The notes: generated from the letters alone by a model not told the origin. 64,000 bases of DNA from Pseudophaeobacter sp965641885 (GCA_965641885.1 OZ282574.1:1302001-1366000), one strand, 5' to 3'; counted from the stretch's first letter, positions 53,232-61,757 are shown. A program made the numbers and translations.

Positions 53232-55379
53232 TTATCCGGCGGTGTTGCCGCCGAAGCTCTTGTGAAGCGCTATGCGGGCTTCAAATTCCGGGTGTTTGAC
53301 GTAGTTCTCCAACCAGCCCGCCTCGCGCTCGCCGACCCGTTCGCCGGCGTTTTGACGTTCCTGGATTTCAAGGGCTTGCCGGAACCGCGCGTCTGGATCC
53401 TTTGCCACTGTGAATTTTTCCGGTGCTGCTTTGGGCGTGCGCTTCTGTTTGGCGGTGCTCATCTCGAAAATCAGGGCGTCTTGGGCCGCTTCGGCATCCG
53501 GGGAGTTGTGATCCCGGAACGATGAGGCTGAGACCCGTTTGGCAAAGATTGGGGAGACAACTTTGGCCTCCACCAGCGGCGTGACCTTGGTATCTGCGCG
53601 CAGTTTGCGCATGTCGTCGCCGAGTTGATCGGTTGAAATCGGCGCGTGTAGCTTGGCCAGGGCCTTCTCAACTTTGACAATCTGACGCTTTTTCTTGGCG
53701 GTTGCCCGCGCGCCCTCAAGGTCAAAGAACCCTGTCGTCTGCTGGCATTCGGCAAAGCCCATGTCTTCGCCGGTCGGCGCGTAGATATGGACGCCGCTGT
53801 GCAGATCCTCCGGGTCAAAGCGCACGACAACTCTCTTGTCGGCTTCCTGGCTCATCCAGGCGCAGTGATAGACGTTCTTGTGGAAGGTAAGGCTGCCATT
53901 GAGTTTGTGCAGTTTGCCGCTGTCCTGGCCCATAAGCCAAAGATTGCGCTGCTCTTCTGTCGCCTGCAAAAGCGTGGTCTGCGCGTAGCTTTCCGCGAAA
54001 GTCTCGTCAAAGGACCGGCCGTTTGCATTTTCAGAGCGTCGCCCAAGGCGCGCATTGTGTTCCTCAATGCCTTCTTCCAAGACTTGAATGAACTCATCCA
54101 CGGGGATGGCCCGGCTGGCATAGTTTTCCGGTTTGGCACCGGGGCGGTTGCCGACATAGGCCCCAGCGAAACGAGGGTCTTTGGCCACGTCGCTGGCAAT
54201 ATCGCGAAACCCGCGTTCAATGGGTTTCGCCTGCCCATGAGCCGGAGTGGCCCAATGCATTTGGATGCCCAAAAGCGGCAGGACGCCGACCGGGTCAGTT
54301 TCGCGGATCTTGAACCGGAACCGGGTGGGCGCGCCCGCTGTCATCCACTTGTTTGCGAACTCATGGCCGTTATCGAACAGGCAGCGTTTGGGGATCCGCC
54401 AATTGTCTACCATTTCGCCAAAAGCGGCCATCACCATGACCTTGTTTGGGTCGTGGTCGACGCGCCAGGACAGGAACTTGCCCGAGTAGAGATCCTGAAA
54501 CACCACGATCTGAGGCCGGTTTATGGTGCCGTCAGGCCAGACCACAAAGAGGTCGATCTTGTGGCAATCCGCGTTGACCGCTTCCATGGCCGACAGCGAT
54601 GAGCGGTCCCGTTTTTGCGCCGGAAAACACCGCATCAAGCCTTTGAGGCCTTCGCGGGCATAGGCCTGCGTGGTGCGCGGTACCTCGGCTTCCATCCAGC
54701 GTTTCGCGGTCTTTTGGATGGGAAAGTCCCAGCCCTGTGTCTCGGCCTGTTTGAGGGCTGCCCGGTAGCTTTGGGCGAATGTCGGCCCCTCAAGGCGTAG
54801 GAATGCGCTCTGCAGCCAGTCCATAAAGGGGCGGAACTTCGCCCGGTCTTCGGTCCTGATGCGTTTTTTGGGCGGTCGCGGGGCCAGATAGGCAAGCCGG
54901 TCCTCAGCAGCGACGCCCTCAATCATGGCGACCCAGTTGTAAACCGTGCGGGGGCTGACGCCTTTTTCTTTGGAGATCACGGCAACGGCCGCGACATGGG
55001 TCGATCCACTTATGTGCAGGGCCTCGACCTTGTTCAGCGCATCCAGACGGTCGGCTGCGGCGTCTTTGGATTTCTGGTCGAGCTGGTCATAGCCCGCCCA
55101 GGCTTGGCCCCGGTCGCGGCTCTCTGTAGAGCGTTCGGCTGTGTCTGCCTCCTGTTCAATCAGCTTTAAACGGGCGTTAAAGGGCAAAACAGACCAGTGA
55201 TAAAACAAGCCGCCACCGCGCCCAGGTTTGCGCATGATCGCGCCGGGGGTGCTGCGCCATCCCTCCCGCAGTGCAAACACGTTGACGCCTCGCGCCGATC
55301 CGGGAAGGCCCGGAAGGCAGGCCTCTGCTATTTGCTCGGCCGTCCACCATTCTTGCGATGGGGCTAGGTCGCCGGTCAT
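53232..55379 (-). CDS. MuA-like transposase
   Basis: DDE transposase (715 aa) that cuts and joins phage ends. An N-terminal MuA-type DNA-binding domain (EWWTAEQIAEACLPGLPGSARGVNVFALREGW) is followed by a helix-turn-helix, then the RNase H-like core with Asp271 (NADCHKIDLF), Asp336 (LFDNGHEF) and Glu388 (KPIERGF), close in position to D269, D336 and E392 of MuA. The beta-barrel and C-terminal MuB/ClpX-contact regions are present. Starts with an ATGA overlap with the ParB-like gene. Confidence 0.96.
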   Translation of the reverse strand: MTGDLAPSQEWWTAEQIAEACLPGLPGSARGVNVFALREGWRSTPGAIMRKPGRGGGLFYHWSVLPFNARLKLIEQEADTAERSTESRDRGQAWAGYDQLDQKSKDAAADRLDALNKVEALHISGSTHVAAVAVISKEKGVSPRTVYNWVAMIEGVAAEDRLAYLAPRPPKKRIRTEDRAKFRPFMDWLQSAFLRLEGPTFAQSYRAALKQAETQGWDFPIQKTAKRWMEAEVPRTTQAYAREGLKGLMRCFPAQKRDRSSLSAMEAVNADCHKIDLFVVWPDGTINRPQIVVFQDLYSGKFLSWRVDHDPNKVMVMAAFGEMVDNWRIPKRCLFDNGHEFANKWMTAGAPTRFRFKIRETDPVGVLPLLGIQMHWATPAHGQAKPIERGFRDIASDVAKDPRFAGAYVGNRPGAKPENYASRAIPVDEFIQVLEEGIEEHNARLGRRSENANGRSFDETFAESYAQTTLLQATEEQRNLWLMGQDSGKLHKLNGSLTFHKNVYHCAWMSQEADKRVVVRFDPEDLHSGVHIYAPTGEDMGFAECQQTTGFFDLEGARATAKKKRQIVKVEKALAKLHAPISTDQLGDDMRKLRADTKVTPLVEAKVVSPIFAKRVSASSFRDHNSPDAEAAQDALIFEMSTAKQKRTPKAAPEKFTVAKDPDARFRQALEIQERQNAGERVGEREAGWLENYVKHPEFEARIALHKSFGGNTAG

Positions 55380-56287
55380 TGGCTCGCCTCCCGTTTGCTG
55401 TCGAACGGGATAACGTCCGGGGTGTTCTCTGCCCCGGCTTCATCCATGGCGGCGATTTCGTGGATCAGTTCAATCAACTTGTCACTGTGCAGGCGGACAA
55501 ACTCTTTGCGCGCGCTCTTTTGTGCCCGCGAATAGGCCTCGGTTAGCTTTGAAATCTGTTGCTCAAGGGGGGATGCCACCGCAGCGCCTGGGGCTTTCTT
55601 ACGGGCCAAAACTTCCTTGGCGGATTTGGCAGAGCCGTCACCCAGGGCGCGGCAAATTTCATAGCGATCCGTGGGGGAACCACACTTTGCGATTTCCTGC
55701 AGGTCGGACAGGGACACTTTCTTTGGGGCGTCGCGTAGCTCTTGGATTTCGCGGGGGCCGAGGGTTCTGGCCGCAGCAACAAGCCGTCGAATTGTGCGTT
55801 CGTCGACGCCCATTTTGTCCGCTGTAGCGGTAACAAACGATACGACGGACATGTTGTCCGCCGTATCCCAGCGCTTGGCGACCAGGTCCGCCCCGATTGC
55901 CGCTTTTGTCTCAGGATACGCGCGCTCATACACTTCTTTGCGACGGGCAAGAAATACCGCCAGATCCAGGGTGTTCAGTTCGGCGTGGGCGAGGTTGTCG
56001 TCAATCTCGGCAAGGTCCGCCCAGTCATCGGTACAGTCCCAGACCTTGGCGGGGATTGTGGCGCGGCCCATGGCACGAAACGAGGCCATCCGGTGGCCGC
56101 CGGCGATCAGTCGCAGCTTGCCGGTTTTCTTGATTTTGCGAACTTGGATTTCGGATTGCAGGCCAAGGGTTTCAATCGAATGGGTCAGGCTTTGAACAGC
56201 GGTTTCTGACACCGGGCGCAAACGGTTCGATGTGTCGATGTCATCAAGCGGAATTTCTTTGACTTCAATCAGGCGTGGGGGACGCAT
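55376..56287 (-). CDS. ParB/Spo0J-like protein of the early operon
   Basis: A 303-aa protein with the ParB/sulfiredoxin N-terminal fold (EIPLDDIDTSNRLRPVSETAVQSLTHSIETLGLQSEIQVRK, LIAGGHRMASFRAMGRATIPAKV with the conserved GGHRxxA) and a helical helix-turn-helix middle (FVTATADKMGVDERTIRRLVAAARTLG). AGGAG lies 8 bases before the ATG. Such genes stand before the transposase in alphaproteobacterial Mu-like phages; a role in regulation or DNA ends, and CTP use, are unproven here. Confidence 0.88.
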   Translation of the reverse strand: MRPPRLIEVKEIPLDDIDTSNRLRPVSETAVQSLTHSIETLGLQSEIQVRKIKKTGKLRLIAGGHRMASFRAMGRATIPAKVWDCTDDWADLAEIDDNLAHAELNTLDLAVFLARRKEVYERAYPETKAAIGADLVAKRWDTADNMSVVSFVTATADKMGVDERTIRRLVAAARTLGPREIQELRDAPKKVSLSDLQEIAKCGSPTDRYEICRALGDGSAKSAKEVLARKKAPGAAVASPLEQQISKLTEAYSRAQKSARKEFVRLHSDKLIELIHEIAAMDEAGAENTPDVIPFDSKREASQ

Positions 56288-56310
56288 GGGGGATGCTCCT
56301 AAATGAAAAA

Positions 56311-56436
56311 CTAGCGGGTAGGGGAGGGGGCCTGGGCAGTTTCGCGGCCACCCAAAACGCGGGCCCACAACGCCGTCAGCTTTGGGAAGCCCTTTAGTGA
56401 GGGTGCCAAGGCCTGAAATGGTTCGTCTAGTGCCAT
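56311..56436 (-). CDS. Small early phage protein (41 aa)
   Basis: MALDEPFQALAPSLKGFPKL and 21 more residues. AGGAGAG lies 8 bases before the ATG, a strong site, and the start overlaps the end of the membrane peptide gene. No family recognised. Confidence 0.6.
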   Translation of the reverse strand: MALDEPFQALAPSLKGFPKLTALWARVLGGRETAQAPSPTR

Positions 56437-56561
56437 CGAAAAATCTCTCCTGCAAAAAGCCCAATAGTAGGGATTATGATAAACGAGGCCGCGCCGAGGA
56501 TTTCCCCCAGCCAGAAAACTGCGGTTCCGAACCAAGCGTGCCGGCCCCGGCGTCTATGCAT
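56427..56561 (-). CDS. Small early membrane protein (44 aa)
   Basis: A basic head (MHRRRGRHAWFG) and one hydrophobic helix (TAVFWLGEILGAASFIIIPTIGLFAGEIF). The ribosome site is weak (GGTGA about 10 bases before). It is likely to be real because the open frame ends 10 bases inside the next gene, in operon fashion. Confidence 0.5.
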   Translation of the reverse strand: MHRRRGRHAWFGTAVFWLGEILGAASFIIIPTIGLFAGEIFRWH

Positions 56562-56707
56562 CAATGTGCAATCACCGGGGCCCGTCTCCGCGAGTGGTTG
56601 GCAAGAATAAAAGGCCCTCAGCGGCGCATCCCCACGGCCGCCGAGGGAGTTGTCCAACTGGGCCCGAGCAGGGGCGCAGCCGGAATGGGAATGTGTGGGG
56701 CTAGAGG

Positions 56708-57043
56708 TCAAGGTGCGGCTCCTGGAAATCGGTCGAGGCGACCCAGACCAATTGTCCTGTTTGACTGCTTCTTGTCTTGCAGGCGATTACTCAGAAGTTC
56801 CTTTTTAGCGGCATCTAAGAACTCTCTAGTTGAGGCTGTTTGATGCTGCGATTTCACAGCTTCAAAGGCTCTGAGAGCATCAATGATAGCGACAAGTTTC
56901 CTTCCAGAGGGCTCTCGAATTTTGCCCCCTTCAAACCTGCATATGTAGTTCGAGCGAAGCCCAGACAGCTCACAAAGTGCAGTTTGCGGCACACCAAGCC
57001 TTCGGCGTGCATCTTTGCATTCTTGAGGGGAAATGAGAGTCAT
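56708..57043 (-). CDS. Early helix-turn-helix regulator (Ner position)
   Basis: A 111-aa XRE-type protein (ISPQECKDARRRLGVPQTALCELSGLRSNYICRFEGGKIREPSGRKLVAIIDALRAF) that is first in the early operon and divergent from the repressor, the place of Mu ner. It should damp early and repressor promoters, probably through the operators at 57059-57135. A coiled basic tail follows the domain. Confidence 0.82.
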   Translation of the reverse strand: MTLISPQECKDARRRLGVPQTALCELSGLRSNYICRFEGGKIREPSGRKLVAIIDALRAFEAVKSQHQTASTREFLDAAKKELLSNRLQDKKQSNRTIGLGRLDRFPGAAP

Positions 57044-57058
57044 TTGCGTACCTTAAAC

Positions 57059-57135
57059 TACATATACGTACATTATTATACAAACACGTAATCTTGTCAA
57101 CTATACATTTATGTATTATGTTGTACGTTGGTGTA
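57059..57135. promoter_or_regulatory. Four operators and overlapping divergent promoters of the immunity switch
   Basis: Four 12-bp sites TACRNNNNYGTA start at 57059 (TACATATACGTA), 57079 (TACAAACACGTA), 57104 (TACATTTATGTA) and 57124 (TACGTTGGTGTA), centre spacings 20, 25 and 20. The early promoter (minus) has TTGACA at 57095-57100 and AATAAT at 57072-57077, spacer 17. The repressor promoter (plus) has TTGTCA at 57094-57099 and TATGTT at 57117-57122, spacer 17. The -35 boxes overlap, so bound protein should control both. Confidence 0.85.
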
Positions 57136-57153
57136 GTTGTTTTGAGGCTGGTA

Positions 57154-57471
57154 ATGGACGCTGAAGCTAGGAAAAGGTTAAAGATAGCTATCGCAGCTAG
57201 CGATAAGACTGGACAAGCCATCTGTGACGCTCACAAGTGGCCAAAGAACTATGTTTCGCGCGTCGTTAACGGCGATATCAAAAGCCCAGATCCCTCCAGG
57301 CTTTTGCAGATCTGTGACGATCTAGATGTGGAAATTGCATATGTCTTGACTGGTCGGCAAGCGGCTACTGGCAGGCAACACCTTCTCAATGAGATTGCTC
57401 AGTCACCGCAACACATTATCGATCAAGTTTCTGATTTTATTCGGGATATTGGTTCGAGAGATAAGAGTTAG
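57154..57471 (+). CDS. Prophage repressor (c-type, XRE-like)
   Basis: A 105-aa DNA-binding protein, the only well supported phage gene on the plus strand. Helix-turn-helix at residues about 16-60 (GQAICDAHKWPKNYVSRVVNGDIKSPDPSRLLQICDDLDVEIAYVLTG), then a helical tail. GAGG precedes the ATG at 57154. It should hold the early promoter off by binding the four sites upstream and so keep lysogeny. It is not a LexA-cleaved type: there is no protease domain. Confidence 0.85.
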   Translation: MDAEARKRLKIAIAASDKTGQAICDAHKWPKNYVSRVVNGDIKSPDPSRLLQICDDLDVEIAYVLTGRQAATGRQHLLNEIAQSPQHIIDQVSDFIRDIGSRDKS

Positions 57472-57628
57472 ATTTGGCTACTAAGCGTAAAAACTCATTC
57501 TCTATTTCTTTCAATTCTCTGTCTGAGGACGTTACGATTTTGTAGGCGATAGACTGAAGTTTTTCTAAAGTTTCGGCTAGTGCTTCAATTTCCTGCGACT
57601 GTACGGTGTTCACCGGCTGTTTTTTCAT
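57437..57628 (-). CDS. Possible small coiled-coil protein at the phage left end
   Basis: A 63-aa acidic coiled-coil frame (VQSQEIEALAETLEKLQSIAYKIVTSSDRELKEIENEFLRLVAKS) that overlaps the repressor 3' end by 35 bases on the other strand. The composition is protein-like, but the AGGA is only 2 bases from the ATG. It could be translated from a leftward transcript, or be chance. Confidence 0.4.
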   Translation of the reverse strand: MKKQPVNTVQSQEIEALAETLEKLQSIAYKIVTSSDRELKEIENEFLRLVAKSNSYLSNQYPE

Positions 57629-57777
57629 ATTCCTGCCTATGTTCTAAAAATGTTCCTCTCATGATGGATGCTGAGGGGCGCATGCACGCATTGAGAGCAT
57701 TTACTGTGCAGGTTACAACATTAAGGCTTTGTCACTAATCGCTTTTTAGAAATGTTGTCTTGCCGCCGTCGGATTGC
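57558..57777. other. Putative transposase-binding repeats at the phage left end
   Basis: Three related motifs lie past the repressor: TTCTAAAGTTT (near 57563), TTCTAAAAATGTT (57642-57654) and TTTTAGAAATGTT (57744-57756). The reverse complement of the last, in a stretch beginning AGCAATCC, aligns with 24029-24068 at the other end (AGCAATCC...ACGGCG...AGACAA.CATTTC). This is the pattern expected of MuA sites at two inverted ends; the exact termini are not resolved. Confidence 0.45.
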
Positions 57778-57859
57778 TCTGAAGTTACCGGACGCGTAGT
57801 GTAACCATGAGTGACTTGATTGCCGGATAATAACCACCCTTCTGCGCCGCCATGATGTA

Positions 57860-58072
57860 GTGCTAGAGGGAACTTACTGGTGCTTCGCCGACCTCGGAGC
57901 TGCCCGCAGCGAAGGTCCGGAACTCGCTAATACTGACGAAATTCAAAGGCTTGAGGTTCTGGATGGCCGGATTGAACGACAAAGAGCGATTTTAAGGGAT
58001 ACGGTCAAAGACAGAATGTCGATCCGCTTAAGGCTCATCCGTAGAATGCGTCGCGCCACTGGGAAAGAGTAG
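57860..58072 (+). CDS. Possible small basic host protein
   Basis: A 70-aa frame whose last 45 residues look like a real protein (DEIQRLEVLDGRIERQRAILRDTVKDRMSIRLRLIRRMRRATGKE), a charged coiled helix. The head may be joined junk at the prophage junction, so the true start could be lost. No ribosome site. Confidence 0.35.
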   Translation: MLEGTYWCFADLGAARSEGPELANTDEIQRLEVLDGRIERQRAILRDTVKDRMSIRLRLIRRMRRATGKE

Positions 58073-58115
58073 TATCAGGCCCGGAAAACCGGCTCTTAGC
58101 TCTGACGCCCGCTAA

Positions 58116-58143
58116 ACTTAACATAATGGCCCTTATCAGAGCC
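58116..58143. other. dif-like XerC/XerD site, left
   Basis: ACTTAACATAA (XerD-type arm; Escherichia coli dif has ATTTAACATAA in this orientation), 6-bp spacer TGGCCC, then TTATCAGAGCC (XerC-type arm). The 11-6-11 geometry is exact. Flanking GACGCC, 10 bases before, is shared with the right site. No gene is seen in the surrounding gap 58073-58440. Confidence 0.62.
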
Positions 58144-58440
58144 CGTGGCGGCCTAGATATGGGGTAGCTACACGCCAGTGCGAAAGCCTTTTTTATTTCA
58201 GAAAATTGGCCATTCAAATTCCGTGCTGCCTCCTCCAGTATGGTAGGCAGCACCATGGGCCGCTATGCGCAGAACGCACCCTTTGAAACGTTCGACAGTT
58301 GCGCCAACGTGGTCATTGAGCAGTGCTTTTTAACACGGTAGGACCGTCAGCTTAATGCATTCCGTTCCGCTCACAAAGCTGGAGCACTTGTTCTAACCCC
58401 ACCTTTCGCACCAGCCTATTCACTTCTGTTGAGTCGCGTT

Positions 58441-58992
58441 TCACCGAAAGGCGGGACCATGGGCCCACACAGTCAGTGAGTGTCGGACGCCCCGTACTAC
58501 CGGCGTGACTTGATGCAGCGAAAAGCTCGGGAAAATGCTGACACTGCCCTGAGCCCGGCTGGCTGCAACCACTTGAGCGCTCGGCATGATCTCTAAATCA
58601 CCGCCCTCATAAGAGCTGGATTCACTCAGTTGCAAAACCAGCGTGAGTTTGCGTTTTCCTGCAGCAGGGCCGTTCCCAATATCTGAGTGCCATGCAAAAT
58701 GGCCGCTATCGGACGCCTTGTATGTCGCCACTTGCGGGCTTTCAGCAAATTCGCGCAGATCAAAGTCGAAGGTGTGGGTGTTAGACCTACGAACGACCTC
58801 GATAAGGCGCTCCATGACCCACCCCATACCGGCGACGTCATCTATCCAAACCAACTCAGCCTTGCGAAGGTTGTGATCCTGATTTTGACCAACCAGCAGC
58901 GCGTCCTTGGCTGCTGACGTGGCCTGCGCTGCAACAATCCGGCCACATTCTGCGGCGCTAAAAGCATAGGGCATTGAATGAACGTCCATCAT
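58441..58992 (-). CDS. 2OG-Fe(II) oxygenase
   Basis: Non-heme iron, 2-oxoglutarate-dependent oxygenase (183 aa). The facial triad is His102-x-Asp104 (FAWHSDIG) and His160 (FSLHQVTP), with Arg170 (GVRHSL) to bind 2-oxoglutarate. The spacing and KLTLVLQLSESSSYEGGDLEI strand match the prolyl-hydroxylase-like group. AAGG lies 8 bases before the ATG. Substrate unknown; the neighbours suggest a small phospho-alcohol or lipid head group. Confidence 0.85.
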   Translation of the reverse strand: MMDVHSMPYAFSAAECGRIVAAQATSAAKDALLVGQNQDHNLRKAELVWIDDVAGMGWVMERLIEVVRRSNTHTFDFDLREFAESPQVATYKASDSGHFAWHSDIGNGPAAGKRKLTLVLQLSESSSYEGGDLEIMPSAQVVAASRAQGSVSIFPSFSLHQVTPVVRGVRHSLTVWAHGPAFR

Positions 58993-59136
58993 TCCATTTT
59001 CCTTTTCGAGCATTCGACTAAGCATCCCGAAAAGCCTCATGTTGGTTTCAACAAGACTGCAAGAAGAGGGCCATTATTTAGACAGGGTTTAACGCGAGCG
59101 ACACAGAACCAATGAAGAGGCGATTTAAGGCCTCTG

Positions 59137-59601
59137 CTAACGAGAGCTGTGCACCGCTCTTACTGACATGTGGTTTGGATTTTTCGGCGCTTGGAATTGC
59201 GCCAAAACCATTTGTTTTATGCGCGTAGAAGACGTTCGCGGATTATAGCGAACCTGGGCAATTTTTTTGCCCATTTCTTTCAAATAGGCATCCACATCAA
59301 GATTGTGGGATTTGGTTCCCCAGTCTTCGCCAATCACAAAGATATCCGCGTTTACAGCTTTGCAGCCCGAAACATACTCTAGCTCGTGGTAGGGGCGGAC
59401 AATGTCGACACAGCTTAACGCTTCCAACATCTCAACGCGCTGCTCCAGCGGAACGACGGGAACATTGGGTTTATAGAGATTGACAACTTCATCTGAAGCT
59501 ACGCCAACGGCGAGGACATCCCCGAGTGTTTTGCAATGGTTCAACAAAGCAAGGTGGCCGACATGAAGCAAATCAAAGGTTCCAACTGTATAGACGATCA
59601 T
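59137..59601 (-). CDS. Cytidylyltransferase (TagD/glycerol-3-phosphate type)
   Basis: Small nucleotidyltransferase (154 aa) of the HxGH class: GTFDLLHVGHLALL (HVGH 13-16) and the RTSSTRIKQM motif near the C-terminus (usually RTxGISTT/S). It would couple CTP to a phosphorylated alcohol such as glycerol-3-phosphate or phosphoethanolamine to give a CDP-alcohol. It lies 145 bp before the oxygenase on the same strand and is divergent from the phosphatidyltransferase, the expected consumer of such a product. Confidence 0.88.
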   Translation of the reverse strand: MIVYTVGTFDLLHVGHLALLNHCKTLGDVLAVGVASDEVVNLYKPNVPVVPLEQRVEMLEALSCVDIVRPYHELEYVSGCKAVNADIFVIGEDWGTKSHNLDVDAYLKEMGKKIAQVRYNPRTSSTRIKQMVLAQFQAPKNPNHMSVRAVHSSR

Positions 59602-59842
59602 TCTTCACTATATCCTTTTACCTACCCATGAACGGTGATAGCCAACGGCATCTGAATGCACGCTAACGCGAAATTTATTCAGTAGTTTCAAACAATAAAG
59701 CGAAGATGCCGCCAAGCTTTCAGAAGCTTGGAGCCAGAGAGTGTTTTGAAAACTACGCGTTTCAAATGCACACAGAACGGGAAGCAGAGATTGCCTGTCA
59801 AACATTGACTAGGGACCTGTCCCCTAACTTAAAGGACGTGCC

Positions 59843-60499
59843 ATGACAACCGAAAACGCCAAAACAGCTGAGCTGCAGACAAGACCTATCCTGTCATTTA
59901 TCAGGGATCTCCCCAATATCTGCTCGCTCGCAGGGTTGGGTTGTACGCTGCTTGCGATCTATTTTTTAATAGTAGATGTCTATGCCGCCGCAATGATTGG
60001 CATGATCTGGGCGGTCGCATTTGATTGGGCTGATGGGATTGTCGCGCGCCGAATGTCTGGACGAACAGGGGCTGATCGAAAATTTGGCGGCCAACTTGAT
60101 CTGCTCATTGACATTGTGAGCTATGGCGTCACGCCCGCCATTTTGGTTTTGAGCTACGCCAGTTTCAGCGCGGCTTATTTACCCATCGTCTTCATAATGT
60201 TGGTTTTTGGCGCTATCCGGTTGAGCTATTTTAGTACGTTTGGGTTGTCGAGTGACGCAAAATATACCGGCCTAGCCATTGATAATAATAGTATTATCCT
60301 CGTTTTCATCTTTATGTTTTCTGGATTTTTTGATCGCTCAGTGTTTTCTGTCATTCTTGCGGCCTGCGGTCTCGGCCTTGCAATTCTGAATGTGTCTCAA
60401 ATAAAGACGCCAAAGCTTTCGGGTAATCCCGTCAACGTAGCCCTTCTTGCGATCTACACACTGGCAGTTACCGCGTTCTATGGTTGGACGCTATTGTGA
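59843..60499 (+). CDS. CDP-alcohol phosphatidyltransferase family protein (PssA-like)
   Basis: Integral membrane enzyme (218 aa, about six helices) with the complete catalytic motif: Asp61, Asp64-Gly65, Ala68-Arg69, Gly82, Asp86 and Asp90 (DWADGIVARR, FGGQLDLLID). The stretch KFGGQLDLLIDIVSYGVTPA is closest to bacterial PssA-type serine phosphatidyltransferases. It would join a CDP-activated lipid and a head group, or a CDP-head group and a lipid. AAAGGA precedes the ATG. A second PssA is expected in the host core, so this one is probably specialised. Confidence 0.88.
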   Translation: MTTENAKTAELQTRPILSFIRDLPNICSLAGLGCTLLAIYFLIVDVYAAAMIGMIWAVAFDWADGIVARRMSGRTGADRKFGGQLDLLIDIVSYGVTPAILVLSYASFSAAYLPIVFIMLVFGAIRLSYFSTFGLSSDAKYTGLAIDNNSIILVFIFMFSGFFDRSVFSVILAACGLGLAILNVSQIKTPKLSGNPVNVALLAIYTLAVTAFYGWTLL

Positions 60500-61177
60500 T
60501 TTTGGCCTGTTAACGCGTTGTTCTAGGAGGGGAATCCTTTCGACCGCGCCAAGAAATCTCTGTGCACAAAGCTATCCTGGTATCTGCGTGCGCCTGATAC
60601 GTTCACGAAAAAATTCCTCCAGCTGTTCGAAGCTAAAGGACGCTTTTGACTTTTAGTCGGGAGAGGACATATCTGCTAAGGCCAGGCGCCCCCCCTTAGA
60701 TGGCACAGGCCTGAGGGGCGCCCTGGTCAGTCAGCTGGTCGCGATGACGAGCCAAACTTGCTGCTGCGTCGAAAGCCCTAAAGCAGCCCTTCGCGACAAT
60801 GCTCTGTTACGCAACGGGTGGCCACTACATTCAAAGTTTACAAAATGCAGACGGTTGTAAGTTTCGGGCTAAACGGCTACATAGGTTATACAAAGGTTTG
60901 TTGCTTTCTGCTGCGTAGGCGTTTTGCCCACCGATGAGAATTGCACTCCTCCATCAAGAAAATTTAGCTGTAGCGCCCCTCGCCGAGGGGTGGTGATCTT
61001 TGCGAAGACTGTTGGGGGAAACGCCGCGGCCACGTCATTGCGCCTCATGGCATCGATCAGATGCGAGAGGCGCACATGATCTGCCAACGTAACCTTAGAA
61101 TGGTGCTGACTCAAAGTTCACCCGATGCAGCCAAAACAAAGTAGTGTGGCGGCGCTTTCTCCGTCAGAGGAACAAAT
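60500..61177. other. Gene-free gap inside the Xer-bounded element
   Basis: No convincing gene. One imperfect hairpin (CCAGGCGCCCC... with GGGGCGCCCTGG, near 60683-60726) could end the phosphatidyltransferase transcript. A minus frame at 60869-61114 starts with TTG and shows no family resemblance, so it is not called. Confidence 0.5.
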
Positions 61178-61531
61178 ATGAATTTTCCAGAATGGACAAA
61201 ACCGGGCATTTTTGGTGCTTTGGGCGGTGCAGTCGCGATCACAATCGTTGGTTTCAACTGGGGTGGTTGGACAACAGGCGGCACCGCCGAAAAAATGGCC
61301 CAGACCTTTGCCACTGAAGAGGTGACAAAGGCCATGGTGCCGGTTTGTCTTGATATGTCCATTGCCGACCTTGATCGCATTCCAAAGCTGGCAGTCATTC
61401 AAAAGGCCTCGGGGTATAATCGCAGCAAGGCCGTCATGGATACCGGCTGGGCCACGCTACCCGGAACTGAAACGCCAAACCGCGATCTCGCAAAGGCGTG
61501 CATCGACGTGCTTGACCTTGACGCGTCATAA
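61178..61531 (+). CDS. Conserved small protein with one membrane helix
   Basis: A 117-aa protein of a type often seen in alphaproteobacteria. One N-terminal helix (GIFGALGGAVAITIVGFNWGGW) is followed by a soluble part with two cysteines (VPVCLDMSIAD, AKACIDVLDL) and KASGYNRSKAVMDTGWATLPG. Function unknown. GAGG stands before the ATG. Confidence 0.78.
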   Translation: MNFPEWTKPGIFGALGGAVAITIVGFNWGGWTTGGTAEKMAQTFATEEVTKAMVPVCLDMSIADLDRIPKLAVIQKASGYNRSKAVMDTGWATLPGTETPNRDLAKACIDVLDLDAS

Positions 61532-61601
61532 ACCAACCCTGGACCTGCAGTGCCTTCCAGCATTGCGGGTCCAGTCCGATGAAGCAGATCCGAAAACAAT
61601 C

Positions 61602-61757
61602 ATGCTGACGGGGGCAATGTTCAATGCTCTTTCAACTTGCGTCCTGTTGTTGGTTGCATCGCCTGCATTCGCACAAACTGGATCATTGATGTTGCCAGAA
61701 AACGCAGAGGAAACAATCAGTGCCCTTATTTGGGGGGGAGGGAAGAATGGCGTATGA
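61602..61757 (+). CDS. Possible short secreted peptide or gene remnant
   Basis: A 51-aa frame with a good signal peptide (FNALSTCVLLLVASPAFA, cleavage after AFA) and a short acidic remainder. It ends 11 bases inside the next gene. It may be the preserved head of a lost secreted protein. No ribosome site is clear. Confidence 0.35.
   Translation: MLTGAMFNALSTCVLLLVASPAFAQTGSLMLPENAEETISALIWGGGKNGV

Larger units (their letters stand above)
24028..57780. mobile_element. Mu-like transposable prophage (ends approximate)
   Basis: An apparently complete prophage of about 34 kb, inverted in the window: its left (immunity) end is near 57.8 kb and its right (modification) end near 24.0 kb. The order repressor | Ner, ParB-like, A, B, middle genes, GemA, Mor, lysis, gp25-gp29, F, I, T, gp35-gp37, P2-type tail, com, modification genes is that of Mu-like phages with a P2-like tail. 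MuA and MuB keep their catalytic motifs and no phage gene is visibly broken. The ends rest on distant inverted similarity between 24029-24068 and 57741-57777 (minus strand); no 5-bp target duplication could be found. Confidence 0.85.

Noticed and set aside
60869..61114. 81-codon minus-strand frame in the element gap
   Set aside because: TTG start, no family resemblance, and no operon partner.
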